From CAYNKA01 sp964397655 (GTDB lineage: Bacteria; Spirochaetota; Spirochaetia; DTKZ01), in assembly GCA_964397655.1 (NCBI GenBank), contig CAYNKA010000001.1, positions 1 through 64,000 of the forward strand: a stretch of 64,000 nt of DNA. The letters are read 5' to 3'. A model generated the notes under the pieces. That model did not search any database, was not told the origin of the DNA, and worked only from the letters and a program-made list of their open reading frames with translations. The position numbers were made by a program, and so were the translations under genes. Shown piece after piece: positions 1 through 8,125 of this stretch (its first letter is position 1; the number at the start of each line of letters is the position of its first letter).

Positions 1-1
1 T

Positions 2-88
2 AGTATGACCAGAGGAGTCATAGCAGAAGTGGCCCGGCAGCTCAGCTCCTTGTTAGATGGACTAAAGCATAATGATATTGATGTATAG
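2..88 (+). CDS. C-terminal end of an unidentified gene entering from the left
   Basis: The frame is open from the window edge and ends at TAG 86-88, giving about 28 residues that end LLDGLKHNDIDV. An internal ATG at 5 could make it a 27-residue peptide, but a tail of a longer gene is more likely. The next gene starts 6 bases later, so the two are probably co-transcribed and translationally coupled. Both would lie in the same integron cassette if the downstream attC call is right. Function unknown. Confidence 0.4.
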   Translation, partial: SMTRGVIAEVARQLSSLLDGLKHNDIDV

Positions 89-94
89 AGGAAT

Positions 95-1228
95 ATGGGA
101 CCTGTAATTATTTTTGATAAATCCACTCTTCAATCACTATCGAAAGAAGAAATTCTTTTCGCTGAACGTTATTATTATTTAAATATACTGCCAATATTAA
201 TTTTCGAAATAGTATCTGATCTTTCAAAAACCGGGAAACATGATCCAGAAGTATTGACAGCAAATATAGCTTCTAAAATAAGCCCTATTGACTCATCCAT
301 AAATGTTGATTACAGAGAAATGATTGTTGGTTCTCTTAACGGACAGAATCCACCTATGGATGGGAGGATGATAATTAATGGTGGCATTCCCTTAAAAGAT
401 TCAACTGGTGACATAGGAGTATATTTTGAAGAGCCGCCAGAATTTAAAGCTTTTAGAAGCTGGCAGAAAAAGAAATTTTCAGAATTTGATCACGAATTTG
501 CTAAGGCATTTAGAAAATATAAAGATTCCTTTAATCTTCAGAAATTAAACGAGAATGCCTTAGGGCTTAAGAATTTCTGGAAAGAAGTAATTAGCCCAGA
601 AACGGCAAAAGAAGCCGCAATGCATTTTGTGCAAAATAATAATCCTGATTTTGTAATTGATAGTATTTATAGATTCTTCAATATTCCTATATCATACAAG
701 ACATCTTCCATGCGTATTTGGCAAAATAAAGGTAGACCACCGCTAAATATTTACTGTCCATATGCCCTTCATTGTTTCAGTGTTGCAGTTACATTGATTA
801 TAGGCATTAGTAAGAATATTTTCAGTTCACGTTCTTCAAATATCATTGATGTTGAATATATTTATTATCTACCATTCTGTAATGTTTTTGCTACTCGTGA
901 TAATTTTCAATTACATATTGCTAAATTGTTTGCAAGAGATGACCAATTTATCATTGCTGGCGATGATTTAAAAAATGATTTACAAATGATCATTGGTTAT
1001 TTTTCAAGTTTCTCACAAAAAGATCGTGCTGATTACAAAAAGTACAGAGGGAATCATCCACCTCTCATATTAAATTCTTTCACTAAAGATATTTGGGATA
1101 AATTATGTATACCTTTTGATCCAATAAAGGAAGAAGCATTACATAATCTACCAAAAGAAAAAATTTTTGAGAAAATTAAACCTATGATGGATGCTATAGA
1201 TAAATATAGGTCAGGGAAACATAAGTGA
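95..1228 (+). CDS. Unknown protein, probable integron cassette gene
   Basis: A 377-residue soluble protein with no signal peptide or membrane segment. I do not recognise a family. It is rich in Lys, Asn, Ile and Phe and its codons end mostly in A or T, quite unlike the GC-rich genes elsewhere in the window, so it is foreign. The ATG at 95 has purines (GAGGA) close upstream that overlap the preceding stop codon. It ends 20 bases before an attC-like site in the orientation expected for a cassette gene. Hydrophobic stretches near residues 230-240 (a Cys-Pro-Tyr-Ala-Leu-His motif) look like a buried core rather than a membrane helix. Possible roles include defence or stress functions, as for many cassette genes, but nothing in the sequence fixes this. 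Confidence 0.8.
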   Translation: MGPVIIFDKSTLQSLSKEEILFAERYYYLNILPILIFEIVSDLSKTGKHDPEVLTANIASKISPIDSSINVDYREMIVGSLNGQNPPMDGRMIINGGIPLKDSTGDIGVYFEEPPEFKAFRSWQKKKFSEFDHEFAKAFRKYKDSFNLQKLNENALGLKNFWKEVISPETAKEAAMHFVQNNNPDFVIDSIYRFFNIPISYKTSSMRIWQNKGRPPLNIYCPYALHCFSVAVTLIIGISKNIFSSRSSNIIDVEYIYYLPFCNVFATRDNFQLHIAKLFARDDQFIIAGDDLKNDLQMIIGYFSSFSQKDRADYKKYRGNHPPLILNSFTKDIWDKLCIPFDPIKEEALHNLPKEKIFEKIKPMMDAIDKYRSGKHK

Positions 1229-1248
1229 ATAAAATGGATTTAAAGGAC

Positions 1249-1355
1249 ATCTAACAATCGCTTCAACCTGACAAATCCTTTGGCACGGTTATGCGCTGTC
1301 GAAGACGAAGCGCAAACCGTGCCAAGCCCTTCGGGCACGGATTTGCAGGTTAAGC
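1249..1355 (+). other. attC recombination site of an integron
   Basis: The site opens with ATCTAAC (1249-1255, fits RYYYAAC) and closes with GTTAAGC (1349-1355, fits GTTRRRY). Inside these, CGCTTCAACCTGACAAATCC at 1259-1278 pairs with the stretch 1339-1356 except for two extra bases (a C and an A) on one arm, which match the extrahelical bases that set attC strand choice. The centre, GGCACGGTT...AACCGTGCC with an inner GCGCT/AGCGC-type stem, extends the fold into one long hairpin. A 107-bp imperfect palindrome with both core boxes, lying directly behind a foreign gene, is the classic layout. No integrase of the IntI type lies in the window, so this could be part of an array or an isolated (CALIN-like) cassette. 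Confidence 0.85.
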
Positions 1356-1959
1356 GTATGTAGCACGTACTGTCAGGTTCTTTCGACGCGTTTCAGATCA
1401 ATTGAAGGACAATGAACGCTTTTCTCATCCCTAATTATTTACTATATAAACATTAAGTCAAGGTATTTCAAAGTGATTCAGCGCAATTCACATACTCTGA
1501 AATCCTTTCAAAGCTTTTCAAAAACCATGTTTTTCAAGAATAACGCAGACACAGCTGCCGACTCAAAGCGTTCTGGATTCGCCTCTTCTTCCTGTTTCGT
1601 CCCGAAGGCGGCAGCTTTTTGAAAAGTTTCCATGCTTTTGAGGCCTTCATTCCCTGTCTTCCCGGTCATCCGGGCCTTTCCGGCCGGGGTGCCCTCCGCC
1701 CCTGCCGGCCCCTTCCCCCCCAGACCCCCTCTTCCCCGCATACCCCGGCTAAGGTAACGGATTGTACTGGGGGGGACGGGGCCTCTTAGGGGCTCCGGCG
1801 CGTTCCACTTGCCCCGGCCGGAAAGGCGCGGACCTGCTTCCCCGGCTTCCTCTCTCAGCCGGCGGTCCGGAAGGATTCGCGGTGCTCATCCCTTCCTCCC
1901 CGCCGCTTCCTATCGTTTTTCCGATCTTCCTCGAATCCGCTGTTCCCGACCTTCCTTTT
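1356..1959. other. Region with no supported gene between attC and the IS element
   Basis: The first ~150 bases are AT-rich, the rest is GC-rich. A frame is open on the minus strand across about 1508-1860, but it is rich in Gly, Pro and Arg, has no clear ribosome binding site and matches no family I know. There is no second attC core pair. It may be the remains of another cassette or of prophage sequence on the far side of the IS21 insertion. Confidence 0.5.
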
Positions 1960-2014
1960 TGTCAACACCGGTTTAAAAGTTCCGGTTTTCACCGGTGAGC
2001 GAGTTCCGCTTTTT
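1960..2014. repeat. Left inverted end of the IS21 element
   Basis: Begins TGTCAACACCGG and ends CGAGTTCCGCTTTT. It matches the reverse complement of 4125-4178 at most positions, with the CACCGGT and AGTTCC blocks in the same order. The blocks are likely IstA binding sites. Confidence 0.82.
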
Positions 2015-2020
2015 TAGTGA

Positions 2021-2783
2021 TCACTGGGAGTCAACGACTCCGACTTTTAATCTGTCTTTCATGCGATAGGAATCTCCTTTCATACTGATGATGTGAGCGT
2101 GATGAAGCAAGCGGTCGAGGGTTGCTGTAGCGATGGCTTCGTCAGAGAGGATTTCAGCCCATTTCCCGAACGGTTATTGGTGGTAATGATAATGGGATTG
2201 TGCTCATAGCGAATGTTCACCACTTGAAAGAGGAGGTTCGCCTGCTCACGAGAAAGGCTTTCGTAGCCGACTTCATCGATCACCAAGACGTGTGGTTTGC
2301 GGAGCCAGGCGAGCCGCCGTTTGAGTCGTCCTTGTTCCCGAGATCTCTGGAGGGTTTCAATCAAATCGAGGCAGGTGGTGTAATAGGCCGTGTAGCCGCT
2401 GAGACAAGCTTTATGGGCCAAGGCGAGCATAATGTGAGTCTTACCGAGTCCACTGGGACCGAGAAGAATGACGTCTCCTTTCGATCGATGAAGGAGAGGG
2501 AAGAAAGTTCCTCGAACTCTCGAGAACTCAAGCCTCCTTTCGGCCAGGAAAGGTCGAAGTCCTCGAGCCGCTTGACGGCGGGCAGCCCCGAGAGCTTCAC
2601 GCGGCTCTTTGCCGCTCGCTCTTTACGGGGGAGGTATTCGAGATCGACGAGGTCGGCAACGGTTTCCAGGAGGCTCCGGTCGCGTCGAGCGGCCTCTTCG
2701 AGATAGCTTTCAAGGCCCGAGGCCATGAAACTGAATCCGAGTTCCTCCAGCCGGTTTTGGACAGTCAGGAGCTGTACGTTCAT
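2021..2783 (-). pseudogene. istB: IS21 helper ATPase IstB, two frameshifts
   Basis: IstB is the AAA+ helper that activates the IstA transposase. The N-terminal part reads well from ATG 2783 to about 2480. There a run of A/G appears one base short, and the P-loop GPSGLGKTH is only found in the next frame. A second one-base loss near 2172 (around TTNN-P-F) moves the frame again, and the C-terminus including GDSYRMKDRL is read to TGA 2021-2023. Joining the three frames restores a normal IstB of about 255 residues with Walker A and the Walker B VLVIDEVG. Its ATG overlaps the istA stop by 4 bases, the usual coupling. Two separate lesions make sequencing error less likely than true decay. Confidence 0.85.
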
Positions 2784-4060
2784 GCGCCGGCTCCTTCGAA
2801 TTGGGAGTACCAGGAAGGAGCGCGAACACAGACCGCTACCTCCGGGAGCCTTCCCGCTGAGGCCTCCCGCTCAAGGGGAAGCTGATTTTCTTTTCGGTTT
2901 TCTCTCCGATTCTCCTGTTTCCATCGTTGTACGAGACTCAGTCGATCGTTCGCTTCAAGGATAGTTCGGTGAGCTCCCTTCGGCAGGAGCGTAAAGGAAC
3001 GAAGAAGAACAGTCCCGGAAAACAGATCCGCCCTGCGGGTGAGCGGGTCGACTTTGAGAAGCACTTCTTTACCAAGATGTTGTGCCGAAACGCTATAGCG
3101 ATTCGTCTCATAGCGCAGGAAGCCTTCACGCGAGACCGACAGCGGAACGATTTCCCGTACATCGGGCGCCGCTTCGGCGATCCACGGCCGAAGGTGTTCT
3201 CGCTCCTTGGCGAATCGTTCCTCACGGGTTTCACCAAACTCGCGTAGCCGCTCTTCGTCCACCTCTTTCAGCCACAGGTTTACGGATGCGGTCAGTTCTT
3301 CAATACTGGAAAAGCCTTGTGCTTGGGCCATGGGCAGAAAGTGGTTTCCCAAATATCCGATGAACCGTTCGACTTTCCCCTTCGTTTGCGGTCTCCTCAC
3401 TTGGCATCTCCTGGGTTCGAAGCCGCAGGAAGAAGCAAAAGCCAATAAAGCGGGATTCACGACCCACTCGGTTCCCTTGAACAGCCATGCCGTCTTCATG
3501 TTGTCGTAGAGAATCTCCCAGGGAACACCGCCGAAGAACTCGAAGGCCTTCAGATGAGCGGCCAAAAGCGTCGAGGTCTTCATGGACGTGGTGAACAGCA
3601 CGAAAGGCTTTCGGCTGTAGCCGAGGAGCATCACGAATGCGTAGAGCTTCTGCTCCTTTCCCCCGAGTAACCAACGGCCGCACTCCTTCCAGTCTACCTG
3701 GGCCTGGCGCCCCGGTTCCGTTTCGAAGCGTAGGACCGCTTTAGTCAGGATTTCCTTTCTCTTCTCGGCGGCGTACTCACGGAGGATGCTTTTACTCCCG
3801 GCATACCCTTGGGCTCGCAGACGTTTTGCGAGAACAACCAGGTTGAAGAATGGACTTTCTTCTAGTACGGTATCTATGAGGCCTTTGAATGGATCGAGCA
3901 GGCTTTTCCTGACTTTTCTCGCAGCTGTTCCGAACTCAGGCTTCAAATACTTGCGTACCATTCGGTCGCTTACGCCGAGCCTTTCAGCTATTTCTCTTTG
4001 TTTCAGGCCTTGCTCGCTCAAGATGCGTGCATAGTGCATTCGGTTTTCCTTTCGACACAT
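2780..4060 (-). CDS. istA: IS21 transposase IstA
   Basis: A 426-residue DDE transposase that looks intact. An N-terminal helix-turn-helix (residues about 15-40, LKQREIAERLGVSDRMVRKYL) is followed by the RNase H-like catalytic domain. Candidate catalytic residues sit in QVDWKE (D), LYDNMKT (D) and KGKVERFIGYL (E). A C-terminal Mu-type beta domain follows, then a basic tail. An alternative start lies 7 codons in (MHYARI, 4039). The stop overlaps the istB ATG. The family cuts and joins DNA at the element ends with IstB as partner. Here istB is broken, so transposition in cis is unlikely. Confidence 0.9.
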   Translation of the reverse strand: MCRKENRMHYARILSEQGLKQREIAERLGVSDRMVRKYLKPEFGTAARKVRKSLLDPFKGLIDTVLEESPFFNLVVLAKRLRAQGYAGSKSILREYAAEKRKEILTKAVLRFETEPGRQAQVDWKECGRWLLGGKEQKLYAFVMLLGYSRKPFVLFTTSMKTSTLLAAHLKAFEFFGGVPWEILYDNMKTAWLFKGTEWVVNPALLAFASSCGFEPRRCQVRRPQTKGKVERFIGYLGNHFLPMAQAQGFSSIEELTASVNLWLKEVDEERLREFGETREERFAKEREHLRPWIAEAAPDVREIVPLSVSREGFLRYETNRYSVSAQHLGKEVLLKVDPLTRRADLFSGTVLLRSFTLLPKGAHRTILEANDRLSLVQRWKQENRRENRKENQLPLEREASAGRLPEVAVCVRAPSWYSQFEGAGA

Positions 4061-4124
4061 CGGGCGGTTTTCCTTTTGGTTTTTGGTGGTTCAATTACCT
4101 TAAGGGGGACCGCCCTTTCATGTC

Positions 4125-4178
4125 AAAAGCGGAACTCGTAAACCGGTGTTTTTAGGAACTATATCACCGGTGTTTACA
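4125..4178. repeat. Right inverted end of the IS21 element
   Basis: Reads in reverse complement as TGTAAACACCGG... ending CGAGTTCCGCTTTT and mirrors 1960-2014. Its outermost bases supply the TAA stop that truncates the primase fragment. Confidence 0.82.
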
Positions 4179-4411
4179 CCTCGTTCCTGCTGAATATCTC
4201 GGCGAGGAATTTCCTCCAGATCGGGCAGCGGGATCTCTCCCGGTACTCGGTGTTCGCGAGCTTCGTGATGAGGTCCTTCCGGTCATGGCTCTTGAGCTTC
4301 CCAGTTCGTAAATCCACGGTCCCGCTCCCGCAGTTGAAGAGCCATTCGTTCGGGTCGAGCTTCTCCGGCGTCACCCAGAGCATCCTTTCCCAGCTCGCCG
4401 CTTCGACCATC
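4174..4411 (-). pseudogene. Phage/plasmid primase (D5_N type) fragment
   Basis: About 79 residues resembling the middle of P4/D5-family phage primase-helicases: the stretch WLFNCGSGTVDLRTGKL followed by a DLITKLA motif and a C-P-x-W pair. The helicase domain that should follow is missing because the IS21 end at 4178 creates an immediate stop. The 5' side is also missing: about 10 codons upstream of MVEAAS there is a stop, and the preceding DNA reads as an unrelated HTH gene in another frame. This is a prophage relic, cut on one side by a deletion and on the other by the IS. Confidence 0.75.
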
Positions 4412-4468
4412 GCCTTCCGGGATCTTCGTCAGGTCCGCCACCTCCTCGTAATTCATGAGTTTTTCCAC
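4412..4468 (-). pseudogene. Excisionase-like HTH gene, 5' fragment only
   Basis: Starts at GTG 4468 behind GGGAGG (spacing about 5). It encodes VEKLMNYEEVADLTKIPEG, the usual opening of small HTH_17/AlpA-Xis-like DNA-binding proteins that sit beside phage integrases. After 19 codons the frame runs into the primase remnant out of frame and stops at 4283. The deletion joined the start of this gene to the inside of the primase gene. The assignment rests on a short stretch plus context. Confidence 0.5.
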
Positions 4469-4574
4469 GAAACCCTCCCGTCCTCGCCAGCAAAAAAAGG
4501 CCGCTCTCTTCTCTCGGGGAAAATTCTTACCCCCGGGAAGGAGCGGCGTCACTCACCGAAACTGGGGATATTTC

Positions 4575-5397
4575 CTATGCGGACTTTTTCTCCCTCGGTT
4601 TCCTTTCAGCCTTTTTTTCCGGCTTCGTTTCCGCGGTGCCCATGATGATCTCCTCCTGGATCCTCTTCACGTCCCCGAACTCCCTCGTATCGAAGTGCGT
4701 GTAGAGCCTCGTCATGCTCTCGCTCTTGTGCCCCGTGAGCTCCCGGACCTTCCCGTCAGCCACGTTCCCCATAGTTAAGCTCGTTCGACCAGAGCTTGAG
4801 CGCCTTTTTAGGATCGAACAGTTCCCGTACCTCCTCGGGCCTGAGAATCTCGACCTTCGACTTCTCGACTGTGACCCGCTCCACAAGGTCGCAGGGATTC
4901 ACCTTGAGGAACCCCTTCTTCACCGCAACACCCAGCATCACTCGGAGAATCGACAACATGAGATTCACACTCTTCGGCGCAAGCCCCCGCTCGATGGACG
5001 AAACCATCCAGGCATCGATCACGTGACTCGTAATCTCATCGAGCCTCTTCGCTTTGAACGCCGGCAGAATATACGTGTCCAGAATCCGCTTCCCCTGCCG
5101 CGCATACGACGTGGTAATCTTCCTCCTCGCCATCCGGCTCTTGAGATACTCGCAGGTCTCCAGGTTCCACCACCCCTTGGAGAATTCCCCCATCGTCGGA
5201 ACCCGCTTGGAAGCAACCCCCAGCAGCCCGGCCTTATACAGCTTCATGCAGTAAAGCCGCGCGTCCCTCGCATTCCGCGCCCCCGTCGACCTCGCGCTCA
5301 ACCTCTTCCCCGCCTCATCGTATGTTTGGAAGTAAAACACCACCAAACCCGACCGCATCCTCCTCGGATACACCATGAAAAGCTCCCGATACCTCAT
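4575..5397 (-). pseudogene. Tyrosine phage integrase with internal deletion
   Basis: From ATG 5397 (GAGGAG 6 bases upstream) the frame encodes an N-terminal arm-binding region and a SAM-like core-binding domain (residues about 65-175), then enters the catalytic domain and stops near 4764. The C-terminal end is found in the next frame: VADGKVRELTGHKSESMTRL with the catalytic Tyr in RLYTHFD, followed by a Lys/Glu-rich tail ending at 4575. The segment that should carry the first catalytic Arg and the HxxR motif is absent, so an internal deletion near 4765-4775 removed about 90-100 residues and shifted the frame. It cannot be active. Its neighbours (HTH and primase fragments) mark a decayed prophage or integrative element. 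Confidence 0.85.
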
Positions 5398-5770
5398 AGA
5401 CCACTCCTCCCCGGGACAACCGCCGACACACCAGCCGACACCCCCAGGAATAATGAAATATCGAGAAAAGAGTCATGCCTTTAATTCAATCTAAACCAAC
5501 GACTTAGAACGCAGTATCGCCCAAAATGGGCATTTCGTGCACTTATTGAAAAGTTGAACGCTTGGCCGCTAAAGAGAAAAATTCCTCGGGCGGAACGCGG
5601 GCAAGGTCGAGAAGTTGTAAAAAACATTGGTAATAGTGCGAACTCCGGATTATGATGGTTTCACCGGGGAAAGCAGGATGCCTGCGGGCCTTGCTTCGGT
5701 TGCCGGTCAGGAGTCCTTGCGGCTGAATGACGTTGTGCCTTTTTACTTTTCTCACGGAGTAACGAAAGCG
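5398..5770. other. Intergenic region between the integrase remnant and PAP2-like gene
   Basis: No supported gene. A small hairpin GCCCA-aaa-TGGGC lies at 5519-5531. One half of the prophage attachment site might be expected near here, but I see no tRNA end or recognisable direct repeat. The frame of the downstream gene is open from 5627, but the signal peptide argues for a start at 5771. Confidence 0.4.
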
Positions 5771-6298
5771 GTGGTCGAAAAAAAATCGCATTTTTTCATC
5801 AACCTTGTTCTCGCGGTGTTCTGCCTCGGTGTCTTCACGAGGTCGGGAAATGTCTTCGCCGAGGAATCGGGACCTGCCGATTCAGGTGGGACCGGCCTGT
5901 TTTCGGACACCGGGGAAAACTCCCTCGGGAGTTTTACGGGATGCAATTCCCTTTTTTGGCTGTCCGCGATCGCCGCCACCTTCGTTTTTTCCTCCCAGGG
6001 ATTCGATCGGAACGTTCACGACTATTTCGCGGGAGGCGACGAACACGAGACCTTTATCTCCGCGGCGCCCGCGGTCGGCTTCTTCATGCCGATTCTCCTC
6101 GGGGCGGGGCTCTATTTCTCGGGATCCGCCGAGGAGGAATCGAAGCCTTACGTCGCGGGCTGCGCGGTACTGCAGGCGAGTTTTCTCGCGCTCGTCTCCA
6201 CGAGCGCGCTCAAGGCCGTAACCGGCAGGCCGCCTGCGCTGTCGAAGACGAAAGGGGCTGTGAAAAATGTCTGTAAAGGTGCCCCAAAAATTATTTAA
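5771..6298 (+). pseudogene. PAP2-like membrane protein, 3' truncated
   Basis: From GTG 5771 (GGAG 11 bases upstream) a signal-peptide-like segment (KKSHFFINLVLAVFCLGVF) is followed by a lumenal stretch, hydrophobic helices and the start of the PAP2 phosphatase motif, LKAVTGRP. The second RP of the KxxxxxxRP motif and the later SGH and SRxxxxxHxxxD motifs are missing. After about codon 155 the GC-rich sequence gives way to AT-rich DNA and the frame ends at 6298. The gene was cut by an insertion or deletion around 6235-6300. The family dephosphorylates lipid phosphates at the inner membrane, but this copy must be inactive. Confidence 0.6.
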
Positions 6299-6324
6299 TA
6301 CGGAACCTTGAAAGGAGCTGAGAA

Positions 6325-7367
6325 GTGCTTATTTCTGATGCATTAAGGAAAGAAAAAAATAATATTGATCTAATAAGGATCATACTATCTTCTATGGTAA
6401 TATTGGGTCATACAATCGCAATAAATGGAGATAGTAAATTGTGGGTAGATCCTATCTCAAAAATTGCAGGGTATACGTACTCAGGATCGATTGCAGTAAA
6501 AATTTTCTTTTTTATTAGCGGACTTGTAGTTACAAATAGCCTAATAAAAAAACGCAATCCGATTTCTTATATTCTATCGCGAATATTTAGAATAATGCCC
6601 GCTCTTATTATGGTATTATTTTGTTCGGCATTTGTAATTGGACCATTATTAACTAATTTGTCTATAAAGGAGTATTTTAATAGTAGTCAGACTTATAGAT
6701 ATGTTATCAACAACTTGATGTTTAGACCAGATTATTCATTACCTGGAATATTTCAGCTCAATTATTATAAAAACGCTGTTAATGGATCATTGTGGACATT
6801 GTTATTTGAAGTCCGATGTTATATAGTGTTGCTATGTATATACATATTTACTAAAAATGAAAGAATATGGAATATTATAGCTATTACAATAATATTAGAT
6901 TCGGTATTGCCATCAAGGGTGGTAATTACTTGGCTAGGTTCAAATCCTGAAGTCAATTTGCTTCCTGTATGTTTTTCGTTTGGTTCTCTTCTTGCAATTA
7001 ATTCTGAAAAAATAGATATGAACCTATGGCATGTATTGGGAGCCGTTTTATTAGCATGGATTTTAAAGGGGTCGAGTAATGCACAAATTGCATTTGTGTT
7101 TGCCGCCTGTATTGTTACGCTCTATTTATCAACTTCAAAGTTTTTAATTCAAATAAAACCAAAATATGATATTTCGTATGGCATTTACTTATGGGGCTTT
7201 TAATACAACAAATAGTATATACTTGTACTGGTCATATATATGCTGGAACACATTTTTTAATTTCCCTATTAATTAGTATAATAGTAGCCATGATTAGTGC
7301 TATAGCCATCGAATACCCATTTATGAATATAGGGAAAAAAGTCATTAGAAAAATTGTACAAAATTAG
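6325..7367 (+). pseudogene. Membrane O-acyltransferase (acyltransferase family 3), frameshifted
   Basis: Starts at GTG 6325 with GGAG 7 bases upstream. The first 292 residues give an N-terminal helix, the early His of ILGHTIA typical of acyltransferase-3 proteins, and about eight membrane helices, then stop at 7203. The C-terminal helices (LLIQQIVYTC to IEYPFMNIGKK) continue in the next frame to TAG 7365-7367. Adding one T to the run near 7197-7201 rejoins them into a protein of about 347 residues. Such enzymes acetylate surface polysaccharides. The gene is very AT-rich compared with its surroundings, so it was acquired. The one-base lesion could be phase variation, decay or a sequencing slip in a T run. 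Confidence 0.8.
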
Positions 7368-7381
7368 TAATTCCCTGACAG

Positions 7382-7591
7382 TTGCCACCGGATGAAGCGG
7401 TCATAAAACCACCGATTCCTCCTTCTTATTCACTGTACAAAGGTGATAAGTTGGCGATAGTATGGCTGGTTGAGGACGAGCAAGCCGATCCGGTTGCTCG
7501 GTATTATTATGTAAAAACGCCTGGAAACAATTGGGGATGGATAAACGCAAAGGACGTGATTCCGGAGACGAATCTCAATCGCCCCTTCTAG
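7382..7591 (+). CDS. Small SH3-like fragment
   Basis: A 69-residue frame from TTG 7382 with no good ribosome binding site. Its second half (LYKGDKLAIV ... YYYVKTPGNNWGWINAKDVI) has the spacing of a bacterial SH3b domain, which usually closes larger secreted or cell-wall proteins. There is no signal peptide, and a stop lies just upstream. It is probably the 3' remnant of a longer gene cut when the AT-rich acyltransferase DNA arrived, rather than a working gene. Confidence 0.4.
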   Translation: MPPDEAVIKPPIPPSYSLYKGDKLAIVWLVEDEQADPVARYYYVKTPGNNWGWINAKDVIPETNLNRPF

Positions 7592-7600
7592 ACGAAAGAA

Positions 7601-8125
7601 TCAACGGTTGATTTGGGCGAGCCTTTCCTCGAGATAGGTTTCCATTTTTTCCGCGGATATGAACTCCGGAGTCGTATCAGGGAGCCCCATGAAGTAGATC
7701 ATGCGCACGGCCTTTATGGTTTCAACGGGCTCCGCTGTACCGAAGAAGAAGATCTCGGTCTTCGGATACTGGGAGAAGTGGCTTCGCTTAAAATGGATAT
7801 CCGCATTTTTTTCGGATAATCGTCCGGAAGCGATCGTTGTACGTTCGCCGGAAAAAGGATCGATGCCCTCCGCCGTAAAGGCCAAAGCGGCGGAGGGGGA
7901 AACCGAAAGCCGGAGAACGACGTCGTCGTTTTCCGGATCGATGCCGGCCTTGTCGCGTAGGATGACCCATGCGAGTGAGATCCCGTCCTTCGAGAACACG
8001 TCGAGGCTTCCGTGTTCCGGAATGATCGGTTCGGCATTAAGAGCGGCGGCTGTCGAAATCAGGAGGACGATCACGGCTGCAGCGGCGAATAGGCTGGGCG
8101 GAAGAGGGAATGGCCGGTGTTTCAT
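7601..8125 (-). CDS. Secreted protein of unknown function in the ABC importer operon
   Basis: A 174-residue protein with a clear signal peptide (hydrophobic core PSLFAAAAVIVLLISTAA, likely cut after LNA). The mature part is predicted beta-rich and has no family I recognise. Its ATG overlaps the stop of the upstream ABC ATPase gene by 4 bases, so it is translated with the importer and is the last gene of that operon. A periplasmic accessory or metal-sensing role is plausible but only inferred from position. Confidence 0.75.
   Translation of the reverse strand: MKHRPFPLPPSLFAAAAVIVLLISTAAALNAEPIIPEHGSLDVFSKDGISLAWVILRDKAGIDPENDDVVLRLSVSPSAALAFTAEGIDPFSGERTTIASGRLSEKNADIHFKRSHFSQYPKTEIFFFGTAEPVETIKAVRMIYFMGLPDTTPEFISAEKMETYLEERLAQINR

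Larger units (their letters stand above)
1960..4178 (-). mobile_element. IS21-family insertion sequence
   Basis: A 2219-bp element with istA and istB reading leftward, flanked by complex inverted ends that begin TGT. Both ends carry the same set of internal motifs in order (CACCGGT, AGTTCC, CACCGGT, CGAGTTCCGCTTTT), as expected of the multiple transposase sites in IS21 ends. I see no convincing target duplication at the outer borders, which suggests later rearrangement or a deletion beside the element. istB has two frameshifts, so the copy is probably inactive alone but could be mobilised in trans. It interrupts a primase gene remnant on the right. Confidence 0.88.

Noticed and set aside
1508..1741. 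Open frame on the minus strand between attC and the IS element
   Set aside because: Skewed Gly/Pro/Arg composition, no ribosome binding site, no family pattern; treated as non-coding.
2200..2706. Plus-strand frames across the IS21 genes
   Set aside because: They lie opposite istB and have Ser/Arg-rich, shadow-like sequences.
1952..4186. Target site duplication around the IS21 element
   Set aside because: The bases outside the two TGT ends do not match.
4714..5484. Long plus-strand frame opposite the integrase remnant
   Set aside because: Pro/Arg/His-rich translation typical of an antisense shadow; the minus strand has clear integrase motifs.
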